Assembly (NCBI RefSeq): GCF_003367195.1
Contig: NZ_QRGO01000001.1
Span: forward strand, 2,156,501-2,220,500
Length of the DNA stretch: 64,000 nt
Direction of reading: 5' to 3'
Source of the DNA: Undibacter mobilis
GTDB lineage: Bacteria > Pseudomonadota > Alphaproteobacteria > Rhizobiales > Xanthobacteraceae
Part shown: piece by piece, positions 45,333-54,577 of the stretch
Position numbering within the stretch: position 1 is the first letter of the stretch
Layout: the number at the start of each line of letters is the position of its first letter
Notes under the pieces: model-generated
Told to the model about the DNA's origin: nothing
Database searches by the model: none
What the model saw: only the letters and a program-made list of their open reading frames with translations
Translations under genes and position numbers: made by a program

Positions 45333-46568
45333 ATGTCGCAACGCGGCAATCTGCAATTGAAGGCGCCGGAAACTGTAGATCCGGGCGCTGCTCCTGAAGC
45401 TGAACCGGCGGCTAAGGCGGGCCTCGGCGCCCTCTTGAAGGCCAACCGCAAGCGCGTCCTGATGGGCGTCGCGGCGCTCGCCGCTGCCGGACTCGGCTGG
45501 TGGGGGTTCGGTTACGTGACCACCGGGCGGTTCTTGGTGTCGACCGACGATGCCTATGTGCGTGCCGACGCCACGACGCTCGCCGCCAAGGTGCCCGGCT
45601 ACGTCGCCCAGGTTGTCGTCGACGACAACGCCTTTGTCCATGCCGGGGACGTCATCGCCCGCATCGACGACGGCGATTACAAGCTTGCGGTCGATTCCGC
45701 GCGCGACAAGGTCGCGACGCAGGAGGCGACCGTGGCGCGCATCGGCCGCCAGGTCGAAGCGCAGCAGGCGATGGTGACGCAGGCGCAGGCCCAGCTCACC
45801 TCGGTGCAGGCGCAGGCCCGGCGCGCTCAGCTCGAACTCGAGCGCCAGCAGAAACTCGCCGGCAATGCTTTCGCCAGCCAGCAAACTCTCGAAACCGCGC
45901 AGGCCAACCGCGATCAGGCGGATGCGTCCGTCGCGGGTGGTAGCGCCGCTGTGGCGGCCGCCCTCGCCAATGTCGATGTGCTGAAAGCTCAGCAACTGGA
46001 GGCGGCGCGCATGCTCAACGAACTGAGGACGGCGCAGGCCAAGGCCGAGCGCGATTTGTCCTTCACCGAAATCCGCGCGCCGATCGACGGCGTCATCGGC
46101 AATCGCGCCGCCAAGGTCGGCGACTTCCTGCAGATCGGCCAGCGCTTTGCCAGCCTGGTGCCGCTCGGTGATGTCTATATCGACGCCAACTTCAAGGAAA
46201 CGCAGTTGTCGCGGCTGCGGCCCGGCCAACCGGTCGACGTCAGCGTCGATGCGCTGCCCGAACACGACATTGAAGGCACGGTGGCGAGCATGTCGCCGGC
46301 GTCGGGCTCGGTGTTCTCGCTGTTGCCGCCGGATAACGCGACCGGCAATTTCACCAAGATCGTCCAGCGCATTCCGGTGCGCATCAAGGTTCCGGCCGCA
46401 GTCGCCAACAGCAAACTGCTGCGGCCCGGCATGTCGGTCGTGGTCAAGGTCAACACCAAGTCGGCTGACAACAAGACATCGGTTGCGGATGGCAGCGCGT
46501 GGTTCGCAGCAAACGCTGCGCCGGCGCCACAACGATCGGCATCGAACGAGTCCTCTCTCCGGCGCTAG
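45333..46568 (+). CDS. HlyD/EmrA-family efflux adaptor
   Basis: A 411-aa membrane fusion protein. There is one N-terminal membrane helix (about residues 46-62, VLMGVAALAAAGLGWWGF), the lipoyl half-motifs (YVRADATTLAAKVPGYVAQVVVDDNAFVHAGDVIARID), a long coiled-coil hairpin (about 100-220), and the EmrA-type RAPIDGVIGNRAAKVGDFLQIGQRFASLVPLGDVYIDANFKETQL. The ATG at 45333 is chosen because GGAG lies 7 nt upstream; longer starts would translate through operator O2. It would carry substrate from the MFS pump across the periplasm. Confidence 0.92.
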   Translation: MSQRGNLQLKAPETVDPGAAPEAEPAAKAGLGALLKANRKRVLMGVAALAAAGLGWWGFGYVTTGRFLVSTDDAYVRADATTLAAKVPGYVAQVVVDDNAFVHAGDVIARIDDGDYKLAVDSARDKVATQEATVARIGRQVEAQQAMVTQAQAQLTSVQAQARRAQLELERQQKLAGNAFASQQTLETAQANRDQADASVAGGSAAVAAALANVDVLKAQQLEAARMLNELRTAQAKAERDLSFTEIRAPIDGVIGNRAAKVGDFLQIGQRFASLVPLGDVYIDANFKETQLSRLRPGQPVDVSVDALPEHDIEGTVASMSPASGSVFSLLPPDNATGNFTKIVQRIPVRIKVPAAVANSKLLRPGMSVVVKVNTKSADNKTSVADGSAWFAANAAPAPQRSASNESSLRR

Positions 46569-46582
46569 GCGACGTGTCCCCC

Positions 46583-48187
46583 ATGAGTACGCCTGGCGCC
46601 ATTGCCGCGCTTCCGGTTTCCGCCCGTTCCCCGACGGTCGGGGCCGGGAGCGCGGACGCTACACGCAAGCGGCATATCGCCGCCTTCGTCGTGATGTGCT
46701 TCGGCATGTTCATGGCGATTCTCGACATCCAGATCGTGTCGGCCTCGCTGTCCGAAATTCAGGCGGGCTTGTCCGCTTCGGGCGACGAAATTCCCTGGGT
46801 GCAGACGTCGTATCTGATCGCCGAAGTCATCGCGATTCCGCTGTCCGGCTATCTGTCGCGCGCGCTCGGCACGCGCATGCTGTTCGCCGTTGCCGCTGCA
46901 GGATTCACAATCGCGAGCGTGATGTGCGGCCTCTCGACGTCGATCAACAGCATGATCCTGTGGCGCGCCATACAAGGCTTCATCGGCGGCGGCATGGTGC
47001 CGACGGTTTTTGCTTCCGCTTATGTGATTTTCCCCGGTCCCCAGCAAAAGCTGGTGGCGCCGGTGGTCGGGCTGATCGCAACCCTTGCCCCCACGGTTGG
47101 CCCGACCATCGGCGGATACGTTACCGAGCTGATGTCGTGGCATTGGCTGTTTTTCATCAACATCGTGCCGGGCATCGTTGTCACCGTGCTGGCCTGGACG
47201 CTGATCGACTTCGACAAGCCGGATTACTCCCTGCTGGCGAAGTTCGATTGGTGGGGCCTCGGCTCGATGGCGCTGTTCCTCGGCTCGCTCGAATATGTGC
47301 TGGAGGAGGGGCCGCGCTATGGCTGGTTCGACGATGAGGCATTGGTCTTGCTGGCGCTGGTCTGCGCCGTCTCGGCGGTGTTCTTCTTCTGGCGTGTGCT
47401 GACGGCGGCCAGCCCGATTGTCGATCTGCGCGCTTTTGCCAACCGCAACTTCGCCGTTGGCAGCGCATTCTCCTTTGTGCTCGGCATCGGCCTTTACGGC
47501 CTGACGTATCTCTACCCGGTCTATCTGGCGCAGGTGCGCGGCTACAACGCCCTGATGATCGGCGATACGATGTTCGTCTCGGGCGTCGCCATGTTTCTGA
47601 CCGCGCCGATCGCCGGTCAGCTCGCGCAGCGATTCGACCCGCGCTACATCCTTATCACCGGCTTCCTGTTCTTTGCTTTCGGCACCTGGCAGATGACGGC
47701 GATCACGCAGGACTGGGATTTCTACGAATTACTGTGGCCGCAGATCTTCCGCGGCGTCGGTTTGATGCTGTCGATCGTGCCGGTGACCAATACCGCGCTC
47801 GGCACACTGTCGCCGGACCGCATCAAAAATGCGTCCGGCCTGTTCAACCTGACGCGCAATCTCGGCGGCGCCATCGGGCTCGCCGCGATCAACACGGCCC
47901 TCAACGACCGCATGGACCTGCACCTGGCGCGTCTGCACGAGGCGGTGAGCACCGCCAGCGTCAGTGCCAATGAGACGCTCAATCAACTGACGCAGAAATT
48001 CGGCGGCTCGGACGGCACGGCGCAGGCGCTCAAGCAGATGTCGCTGATGGTGCGCAAGCAGGCGCTGGTGATGAGCTTCGGCGACATATTCTGGATCCTG
48101 ACGGTGATGTTCATCGCACTAGCGGCGGCCGGCGTGATCATGCGCAAGCCCAAGCCCGCCGGCGGCGGCGCGGGCGGTGGGCACTAG
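46583..48187 (+). CDS. DHA2-family MFS drug exporter (EmrB/QacA type)
   Basis: A 534-aa transporter with 14 predicted membrane helices. The motif A/C region is present, with LDIQIVSASLSEIQAGLSASGDEIPWVQTSYLIAEVIAIPLSGYLSRALGTRMLF early and a PTVGPTIGGYVTELMSWHWLFFINIVPG block typical of DHA2 proton antiporters. It starts 14 bp after the adaptor gene; the longer ORF start at 46499 would overlap it heavily. Together with the HlyD-like protein and an outer-membrane channel encoded elsewhere it would form a tripartite drug pump. Confidence 0.92.
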   Translation: MSTPGAIAALPVSARSPTVGAGSADATRKRHIAAFVVMCFGMFMAILDIQIVSASLSEIQAGLSASGDEIPWVQTSYLIAEVIAIPLSGYLSRALGTRMLFAVAAAGFTIASVMCGLSTSINSMILWRAIQGFIGGGMVPTVFASAYVIFPGPQQKLVAPVVGLIATLAPTVGPTIGGYVTELMSWHWLFFINIVPGIVVTVLAWTLIDFDKPDYSLLAKFDWWGLGSMALFLGSLEYVLEEGPRYGWFDDEALVLLALVCAVSAVFFFWRVLTAASPIVDLRAFANRNFAVGSAFSFVLGIGLYGLTYLYPVYLAQVRGYNALMIGDTMFVSGVAMFLTAPIAGQLAQRFDPRYILITGFLFFAFGTWQMTAITQDWDFYELLWPQIFRGVGLMLSIVPVTNTALGTLSPDRIKNASGLFNLTRNLGGAIGLAAINTALNDRMDLHLARLHEAVSTASVSANETLNQLTQKFGGSDGTAQALKQMSLMVRKQALVMSFGDIFWILTVMFIALAAAGVIMRKPKPAGGGAGGGH

Positions 48188-48203
48188 GCCGCTCCATGGT
48201 GTG

Positions 48204-49130
48204 TTAGTGCATTGCCGGCCAATTCCAGCGATTGCCGACCCTGCCGTGGAAGAATCCGTTCGAGAACGGCGCCTGAAGTCTGAGGGCTTCGAGTTGTGCG
48301 TGAGCCTCCTGAGCGTCGATGCGGCCATCGAGCGCGGCGCGGAAGATGCTCGCGACCGCAACCATGTCGCAGCTGTGCGGCGAGATGCGGAAGCGGCGTA
48401 CGCCCATGTCCTGTAACGTCGCAAGATCACCGCTCAGGTCGAGATAGTCGTAGGACAGGGTCTGGATGCCATTGACCGTCAGGAACGGCTTGTTCTCCAA
48501 CGTGCTGAGCACCATCCCGTCGGGATCGTTCTCGCAAACGAACTGGCAGCTATCCTTGGTACGGCCATGGGCGCGGGCGTGATAGCAGCGCGCGGACAGG
48601 GCCAAAGGCATGCGGCCAAAGACTTGCACTTCCACCGTGACGTCGAGCCTCCCGGCCGCCGCGGCCAGGGTGCGGATGGCGGCGGCCGGCATTTCCACCG
48701 GCAGGCAGACATTGCAGGCGCCGCCGCGCGCCAGAACGGCCAGCGTGCGCTCGTTGTAGACATTGATGAACGGCCCGACATGATGCGGCCGTCCCTGCAA
48801 ATACGGGAAGGCGGAGGCGTCGTTGGCCTCGACCAGATCGCCGCTGCCAGCGCTTTCCACCAGTTTGCGGTCGAGCTTGGACATTACTTCGGTCAGCGTC
48901 GAGAACACCACCGTCTTGCCGGCCGCCGCCAGCCGCGTTGCGACCGCCTCCAGATGCGGCTCGAACAGCGGCGCACGTTTGGAGCAGATGACTTCGCCGA
49001 GATAAACGATCTCGACCGGCGCTTCGTCGGCGATGTGGAAATAGAAATCCCGCCATCGTTCGGGCGCCCAGTTGAACAACACCGGTCCCAGCGTGACTTC
49101 GCTTGCGCCTGCCTCCACCATTATCTCCAT
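48204..49130 (-). CDS. ubiV: UbiV, oxygen-independent ubiquinone hydroxylation (U32 family)
   Basis: A 308-aa U32-family protein. Four cysteines fit the UbiV 4Fe-4S pattern: C49 (EVICSKR), C182 (RCYHAR), C195 and C199 (KDSCQFVCEND). The last three have the same spacing (13 and 4) that I recall for E. coli UbiV. It begins near TLGPVLFNWAPERWRDFYF. It works with UbiU in hydroxylating ubiquinone precursors without oxygen. The ATG at 49130 (10-bp overlap with ubiU) is preferred; 49121 is also possible. Confidence 0.92.
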   Translation of the reverse strand: MEIMVEAGASEVTLGPVLFNWAPERWRDFYFHIADEAPVEIVYLGEVICSKRAPLFEPHLEAVATRLAAAGKTVVFSTLTEVMSKLDRKLVESAGSGDLVEANDASAFPYLQGRPHHVGPFINVYNERTLAVLARGGACNVCLPVEMPAAAIRTLAAAAGRLDVTVEVQVFGRMPLALSARCYHARAHGRTKDSCQFVCENDPDGMVLSTLENKPFLTVNGIQTLSYDYLDLSGDLATLQDMGVRRFRISPHSCDMVAVASIFRAALDGRIDAQEAHAQLEALRLQAPFSNGFFHGRVGNRWNWPAMH

Positions 49131-50137
49131 CGCTTGGTCCGGAAGGTGCCCTCGGTCTCGCGCCGCCCTTCGGTGAGCGCCAGAAGGCTGGCAAAGGCGG
49201 CGTCGCCGCCAGCCATCAGATCGTCGACGGCTTTGCGAAAGGCGCAAACCACGTCCTTGACATAGGCGCGGCTGCGTTGACGACCTTCGATCTTGAGCGC
49301 GGTGACGCCGGCGCGCATCAGGTCCGGCAGTAACGCCGATAGGTTGAGGCTGACCGGCTCTTCGAAGGCGTAGTAGGGATCTTTCTTGGCACTGCAGAGA
49401 TAGCGGCCCTTGCAGATGGTCGGATAGCCGGCGCTCTCGCCGCGGATAAAACGGTCGATCACCACCGGGCCCAGCTTCGTTGTCAGCGTATGGCGGGCGT
49501 CTTGCTCGTAGCGCACGTCGGCGGCGGGTGAACAGACGCCGTCCATGTTGGTGGACACGCCGGTAACGTAATTGGTCAGGCTGCAGCGGCCTTCAGCCAT
49601 CATGCCGATGTTGCCGAAGATGAAAGCCTCGATCTCGCACGGTATCTCCCGGTGCAGCGCGGCGATTTCGGCGACCGTCAGCATGCGCGGCAGCACCACG
49701 CGCTTGACGCCGAACTCCTGGCAGTAAAAACGGATGGCCTCCGGCGAGGAGGCGCCGGCCTGCACCGAGAGATGCAGGCGCAAGGCCGGATGCGCCTGCG
49801 CCGCATAATCGGCGACGCCGATATCGGCAACGATGACTGCATCGACGCCGAGCCGCGCGGCGAGATCGATGGCGTCGCGCCATAGATCGAAACGTCCGGC
49901 CGGCGGGAATGTGTTGACCGCCAGCAGCACCTTGGCACCGCGGGCATGGGCATAGGCCAGCGACTGTTCGAGTTCGACCGGCGTGAAATTCAATCCCGGA
50001 AAATTGCGCGCGTTGGTCTCATTCTGCAGTCCGCAATAGACGGCATCGGCGCCGGCATCGACCGCGGTGCGCAAACCCGCCGGCGTGCCGGCCGGACAGA
50101 CCAGCTCGGGTCGCTGATAGCCGATCGTTTCTGTCAT
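49121..50137 (-). CDS. ubiU: UbiU, oxygen-independent ubiquinone hydroxylation (U32 family)
   Basis: A 338-aa U32-family protein beginning RPELVCPAGTPAGLRTAVDAGADAVYCG. Probable cluster cysteines are C185 (EGRCSL), C202 (DGVCSPA), C242 (TICKG) and C248 (YLCSA). Where E. coli UbiU has an extra cysteine seven residues before the first of these, this protein has glycine (G178), so the ligand set may differ. It partners UbiV; its start overlaps the ubiT stop (ATGA), and it overlaps ubiV at its end. Confidence 0.92.
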   Translation of the reverse strand: MTETIGYQRPELVCPAGTPAGLRTAVDAGADAVYCGLQNETNARNFPGLNFTPVELEQSLAYAHARGAKVLLAVNTFPPAGRFDLWRDAIDLAARLGVDAVIVADIGVADYAAQAHPALRLHLSVQAGASSPEAIRFYCQEFGVKRVVLPRMLTVAEIAALHREIPCEIEAFIFGNIGMMAEGRCSLTNYVTGVSTNMDGVCSPAADVRYEQDARHTLTTKLGPVVIDRFIRGESAGYPTICKGRYLCSAKKDPYYAFEEPVSLNLSALLPDLMRAGVTALKIEGRQRSRAYVKDVVCAFRKAVDDLMAGGDAAFASLLALTEGRRETEGTFRTKRWR

Positions 50138-50667
50138 GAACCTGCCCCTCGTGATGCGCGGAAGCCGGACAGCACGAAGGATGCCGGCCCGGCGAAAGGA
50201 CCGAAGCTGCCGATGGCGGCGGCGAGCGCGCTGCCTTCGAAGTCGTCCAGCGCGTTGCGCAGCGCGACGATCGCCTCGGTATCGCCGCTGACGGCAAGAT
50301 CGCGCGAGAAGAACATGGCGTCGCCATCCAGCGTGCCGTCGATCATGTCGAGCAGGTTGGCGAAAGTGCCGGCGATGGCGGCATCGTGCGCCGGACGCTC
50401 GTGACGGCGATGCGCGTTGAGACGCGGCGCTTTGCGCTCGGGCGTCAGCACCAGCACAAAAGGAAAATCGACCGGATCGATCAGGAAGCGTTTGCCGGCA
50501 TGAGGACCGAGCCGGTCGAACAGTTCGGGGCGCGCCCCGGCCACATGCGTTGCGATGCGATTGAGAACAGGTTGCAGGAGCGCCAGAGGCACCGGAGTCA
50601 ACAGCAGGGCAGGGACTTGCCGAATAAAAGCTTTGAATGGGGATGAAGAATCCGGCGGCACTGACAT
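50134..50667 (-). CDS. ubiT: UbiT, SCP2-type lipid-binding accessory factor
   Basis: A 177-aa protein with an SCP2 sterol-carrier-like domain (ERFDRLGPHAGKRFLIDP..., DAAIAGTFANLLDMIDGTLDGDAMFFSRDLAVSGDTEAIVALRNALDDFEG). The N-terminal helix is hydrophobic (FIRQVPALLLTPVPLALLQPVLNRI). UbiT binds ubiquinone intermediates for the UbiU-UbiV step. The ATG at 50667 is chosen because earlier residues of the ORF (to 50871) run into the upstream gene and look non-coding. No Shine-Dalgarno is seen. An FNR-type box lies 35 bp upstream. Confidence 0.88.
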   Translation of the reverse strand: MSVPPDSSSPFKAFIRQVPALLLTPVPLALLQPVLNRIATHVAGARPELFDRLGPHAGKRFLIDPVDFPFVLVLTPERKAPRLNAHRRHERPAHDAAIAGTFANLLDMIDGTLDGDAMFFSRDLAVSGDTEAIVALRNALDDFEGSALAAAIGSFGPFAGPASFVLSGFRASRGAGS

Positions 50668-50701
50668 GAGCGCGACGCTAGTCGCAGGCACCGACGTCGT
50701 T

Positions 50702-50715
50702 TTGATGAAGGTCAA
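50702..50715. promoter_or_regulatory. FNR/FixK-type operator upstream of ubiTUV
   Basis: Read toward ubiT it is TTGACCTTCATCAA, which matches TTGAT-N4-ATCAA at 9 of 10 positions. The centre is 41.5 bp from the A of the ubiT ATG, the classic activator distance if transcription begins at the start codon. FNR/FixK/Anr proteins turn genes on at low oxygen, which suits these genes. Confidence 0.72.
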
Positions 50716-50812
50716 TGCGGCGCGTTGATCGACGCGCCTCGGCGCCGACGCAATGCATTTTATGACGCGACGACGATGCGCCGCGCAATTCCATGAGGCT
50801 ATACCGGTCCGC

Positions 50813-53800
50813 TCACGCCTTACCGTATCCGCCTGCCGTCGGCGTCTGGATGATGATCGCCTCATTGGCATCGATCACCGTGGCGTCGCAGCCCTCGAGC
50901 TTCGCCATGGTCCCATCCTTTCGGCGGGCCCAGTTCTCGCCGACCTGACCGCTTTCGCCGCCTTCGAGGCCGAAGGGCGGTACGCGGCGGTGGCCGGACA
51001 GGATGGTGCAATCCATCTTCTCGAGAAAGCGGATGGTGCGGCGAATGCCGTCGCCGGCGTGCCACTTACCCTTGCCGCCAGAACCCTTGCGGATGTGGAA
51101 ATCCTCGAGCAGCACCGGATAACGGAATTCGAGAATTTCCGGATCGGTGAGGCGGGTGTTGGTCATGTGCGTGTGGACGGCGTCGGTGCCGTTGAAGCCG
51201 GGACCGGCCGGCGAGCCCGAGCAGATGGTTTCGTAGTATTGATACGTGTCGTTGCCGAAATTGAGATTGTTCATGGTGCCCTGCGCGCAGGCCAGCGCAT
51301 TCAGCGCGCCGAACAGGCAGTTGGTCACGGCCTGCGACACCTCGACATTGCCGGCGACGACGGCTGCCGGATATTCCGGCGTCAGCATCGACTTCGGCGG
51401 CACGATGATGTTGACCGGCCGCAGGCAGCCGGCATTCATCGGAATGTCGTCGGCCACCATCATGCGGAACACGTAGAGCACCGCGGCGCGCGTCACCGGC
51501 TCCGGTGCGTTGAAGTTGCTGGGTTGCTGCGGCGAGGTGCCGGTGAAATCGACGGTCGCCTCGCGCTTCTTTTTGTCGACCGAGATCTTCACCTTGATGA
51601 CCATGCCTTGGTCCATCGGGTATTCGAACTCGGAATCGTGGATGCGGTCGATGACGCGGCGCACGCTCTCCGCCGCATTATCCTGCACGTGCTTCATGTA
51701 GGCCTTGACCACGGGAAGCGTGAACTGATCGACCATCTTGCGCAGTTCGGCGACGCCGCGCTCGTTGGCGGCGATTTGCGCCTTGAGGTCGTTGACGTTC
51801 TGAATCGGATTGCGCGCCGGATATTTGGCGCCGGTCAGAAGGTCCATCAGCGCCGCCTCGCGGAATTTGCCGCGATCGACCAGCTTGAAATTGTCGATAT
51901 AGACGCCTTCCTGCTCGATGGTCGTTGCGTTCGGCGACATCGAGCCGGGCGAGATGCCGCCAACATCGGCGTGGTGGCCGCGCGAGGCCACCCAGAACAG
52001 GATGGTCTTCTTCTTGTCATCAAAGACCGGCGTGCAGACGGTGATGTCTGGCAGATGCGTGCCGCCGTTATAGGGCGCGTTGATGGCATAGACGTCGCCC
52101 GGCGCGATCTTGCCTTTGTTGTCGCGGATGATGGTCTCGACCGAGCGATCCATCGAGCCCAGATGCACCGGCATGTGCGGCGCATTGGCGACCAGCGTAC
52201 CGTCGGCGGCGAACACGGCACAGGAGAAGTCGAGTCGCTCCTTGATGTTGACGGAGTAGGCGGTGTTCTGCAGCGACACGCCCATCTGCTCGGCGATCGA
52301 CATGAACAGGTTGTTGAAGACTTCCAGCATCACCGGATCGGCATGGGTGCCGATGGCATGGACGCGCTTGAGCTTTTGCCGGCGCGACAGCACCAGATGG
52401 TTCTTCGGCGTCAACTCGGCTTCCCAGCCGGGCTCGACAACGATGGTCTGGTGCGGCTCGATGATGATCGCCGCGCCCTTTACCTTGGCGCCGATCTTCA
52501 ACTGATCGCGGGTATAGACTTTGGCTTGATGCCAGGCGCCGTTCGAATAGAAGCGTGTCGCCTTGGCTGGCTTCGGCAGCTTGGCCGCAGTGCGCCGCGC
52601 CGCTTTTTCGGCGAATTTGGCGCCGCCGCCAATGGCCTCGACCGAGATGGCTTCGATGACGAGTTGCTTGTTGCGGTCGATGAAGCCGAAGCGGGCCTTG
52701 TGCGCTTTCTCGAAGGCGCGTTGCATCGCGGGCAGGGGGCCGGCTTCGACGATCAGCGCCGTGTCGGTGCCGGCGTAGCGGATATGCGCGCGCTGGATCA
52801 CCTTGATCTTTGCCGCCGGCACGCCCTGGCTGATGACTTCCTCTTTCACCGTCTTGCCAAGCCCGGCACCGGTCTTCTTGAGCGCGGCCAGCGCCTTGGC
52901 GCCCCATGGCAGTTCGATCGCCTGTTCTCGCGTGGCGCGGATATCGGCAAGGCCCATGCCATAGGCCGACAGCAGCGACGAGAACGGATGGATCAGCACC
53001 TTGGTCATGCCGAGCGCATCGGCGACCAGGCAGGCATGCTGGCCGCCGGCGCCGCCGAAACAATTCAGCGCATAGCGCGTCACGTCATAGCCGCGCTGCA
53101 CGGAAATTTTCTTGATGGCGTTGGCCATGTTCTCGACGGCGATCTTGATGAAGCCGTCGGCAATTTCTTCGGGCGCCTTGCTGCCGACCTCGGACGCCAT
53201 GTCGGCGAACGACTTCTTCACCGCGTCGGCATCGAGCGGCTGGTCCTGCTGCGGGCCGAAAATCTTCGGGAAGAAGTCCGGGAGCAGCTTGCCGGTCATG
53301 ACATTGGCGTCGGTGACGGCGAGCGGTCCGCCGCGGCGATAGCAGGCCGGACCCGGATTGGCGCCTGCACTGTCGGGGCCGACGCGGAAGCGCGAACCGT
53401 CATAATGCAGGATGGAGCCGCCGCCGGCGGCGACGGTATGAATGAGCATCATCGGCGCGCGCATGCGCACGCCGGCGACCTCGGTCTCGAAGGCGCGTTC
53501 GTATTCGCCATCAAAGTGCGACACATCGGTCGAGGTGCCGCCCATGTCGAATCCGATCAGGCGGTCGAAACCGGCCTGCTTGCCGGTCTCGGCCATCGAC
53601 ACCACACCGCCCGCTGGCCCGGACAGGATAGCGTCCTTGCCCTGAAACAGCTCGGCGGCGGTTAGGCCGCCGGAGGACATCATGAACATCAGCCGCGCGC
53701 CGGAGGTTCTCGTATCGAGTGCGGTGGTCACGCGCGACACATAGCGGCGCAGGATCGGCGACAGATAAGCGTCCACCACCGTGGTGTCGCCACGGCCGAC

Positions 53801-54463
53801 CAGCTTGATCAGCGGCGACACTTCGTGGCTCACCGAGACCTGTGCGAAGCCCATGTCGCGCGCCAGTTTGGCGAGGCGCTCCTCGTGTTCGGGGAAGCGG
53901 TAGGCATGCATCAGCACAATGGCGACCGCGTCGATGCCGTCCTTCTTCGCGGCTTCGAGTTCGGCGCTGGCGGCAGCGAGGTCCGGCTCACGCTCGACGG
54001 TGCCGTCGGCGCGCACGCGCTCGTCAATCTCGGCGACGCGTTCATAGAGTAGTTCGGGCTTGACGATCTCCAGTGCAAAGATCTTCGGCCGCGCCTGATA
54101 GCCGATCTTCAGCGCGTCGCGGAAACCCTTGGTGATGAGCAACAGCGTGCGGTCGCCCTTGCGCTCGAGCAGCGCATTGGTGGCGACCGTGGTGCCCATC
54201 TTGACGGCACCAACCGTTGCCGGCGGAATGGCATCATCGGCCTTGAGCCCGAGCAGGTCGCGAATGCCCTGCACCGCTGCGTCGGTATAGGCTTCCGGAT
54301 TTTCAGATAGCAGCTTGTGCGCAATCAGTTTGCCGTCCGGCCGGCGGCCGACAATGTCGGTAAAGGTGCCGCCGCGATCGATCCAGAAATCCCAGGTCCC
54401 GGCCTTTGCCGCTGCCTGTTTCTTCGGCTTGTCCGCCTGTTTATTCGTCGCCCGCTTGGCCAT
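50813..54463 (-). CDS. Fused hydantoinase/5-oxoprolinase (HyuA-HyuB)
   Basis: A 1216-aa ATP-dependent amidohydrolase. The N-terminal half is HyuA ([22 protein letters not shown], then [41 protein letters not shown] and [20 protein letters not shown]). The C-terminal half, from about residue 690, is HyuB ([34 protein letters not shown]). Full-length fusions of this size are typical of 5-oxoprolinase (about 1200-1290 aa), which opens pyroglutamate to glutamate. N-methylhydantoinase or acetophenone carboxylase activity is also known in the family. The ATG at 54463 has AAGGAG 8 nt upstream. It is divergent from a MarR-type regulator and a TRAP transporter. Confidence 0.9.
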   Translation of the reverse strand: MAKRATNKQADKPKKQAAAKAGTWDFWIDRGGTFTDIVGRRPDGKLIAHKLLSENPEAYTDAAVQGIRDLLGLKADDAIPPATVGAVKMGTTVATNALLERKGDRTLLLITKGFRDALKIGYQARPKIFALEIVKPELLYERVAEIDERVRADGTVEREPDLAAASAELEAAKKDGIDAVAIVLMHAYRFPEHEERLAKLARDMGFAQVSVSHEVSPLIKLVGRGDTTVVDAYLSPILRRYVSRVTTALDTRTSGARLMFMMSSGGLTAAELFQGKDAILSGPAGGVVSMAETGKQAGFDRLIGFDMGGTSTDVSHFDGEYERAFETEVAGVRMRAPMMLIHTVAAGGGSILHYDGSRFRVGPDSAGANPGPACYRRGGPLAVTDANVMTGKLLPDFFPKIFGPQQDQPLDADAVKKSFADMASEVGSKAPEEIADGFIKIAVENMANAIKKISVQRGYDVTRYALNCFGGAGGQHACLVADALGMTKVLIHPFSSLLSAYGMGLADIRATREQAIELPWGAKALAALKKTGAGLGKTVKEEVISQGVPAAKIKVIQRAHIRYAGTDTALIVEAGPLPAMQRAFEKAHKARFGFIDRNKQLVIEAISVEAIGGGAKFAEKAARRTAAKLPKPAKATRFYSNGAWHQAKVYTRDQLKIGAKVKGAAIIIEPHQTIVVEPGWEAELTPKNHLVLSRRQKLKRVHAIGTHADPVMLEVFNNLFMSIAEQMGVSLQNTAYSVNIKERLDFSCAVFAADGTLVANAPHMPVHLGSMDRSVETIIRDNKGKIAPGDVYAINAPYNGGTHLPDITVCTPVFDDKKKTILFWVASRGHHADVGGISPGSMSPNATTIEQEGVYIDNFKLVDRGKFREAALMDLLTGAKYPARNPIQNVNDLKAQIAANERGVAELRKMVDQFTLPVVKAYMKHVQDNAAESVRRVIDRIHDSEFEYPMDQGMVIKVKISVDKKKREATVDFTGTSPQQPSNFNAPEPVTRAAVLYVFRMMVADDIPMNAGCLRPVNIIVPPKSMLTPEYPAAVVAGNVEVSQAVTNCLFGALNALACAQGTMNNLNFGNDTYQYYETICSGSPAGPGFNGTDAVHTHMTNTRLTDPEILEFRYPVLLEDFHIRKGSGGKGKWHAGDGIRRTIRFLEKMDCTILSGHRRVPPFGLEGGESGQVGENWARRKDGTMAKLEGCDATVIDANEAIIIQTPTAGGYGKA

Positions 54464-54488
54464 GTCGCCGTCTCCTTGCCGCCAGACG

Positions 54489-54517
54489 AATAAATCAGAG
54501 CTAAAAAAAATCGTCAA
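54489..54517 (-). promoter_or_regulatory. Promoter of the hydantoinase gene
   Basis: On the minus strand TTGACG (54517-54512), a 17-bp spacer, then TTTATT (54494-54489). The predicted start is about 20 nt before the ATG at 54463. The -35 box is one arm of the operator at 54509-54533. Confidence 0.55.
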
Positions 54518-54533
54518 TAAATCGTTGACAATT
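54509..54533. promoter_or_regulatory. Divergent operator shared by hydantoinase and MarR/TRAP promoters
   Basis: AATCGTCAA and TTGACAATT are inverted with one mismatch and a 7-bp spacer. Each TTGAC arm is also the -35 box of a promoter: TTGACG for the minus-strand hydantoinase gene and TTGACA for the plus-strand regulator and transporter genes. A dimer bound here would cover both -35 boxes at once. Confidence 0.65.
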
Positions 54534-54552
54534 TATCGGGCGCCGATACGCT
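54525..54552 (+). promoter_or_regulatory. Promoter of the MarR-TRAP operon
   Basis: A perfect TTGACA -35 (54525-54530) and, after 16 bp, a weak -10 TACGCT (54547-54552). It lies 25 bp upstream of the MarR ATG at 54578. The poor -10 makes activation or a different spacing possible. Confidence 0.5.
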
Positions 54553-54577
54553 TTTCCAATTCTTGCGAGGGGCTGAG

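Noticed and set aside
50753-53665. A 970-codon plus-strand ORF opposite the hydantoinase gene
   Set aside because: It is an antisense shadow in GC-rich DNA: His/Arg/Asp-rich, no domain, while the minus strand has clear HyuA/HyuB motifs throughout.
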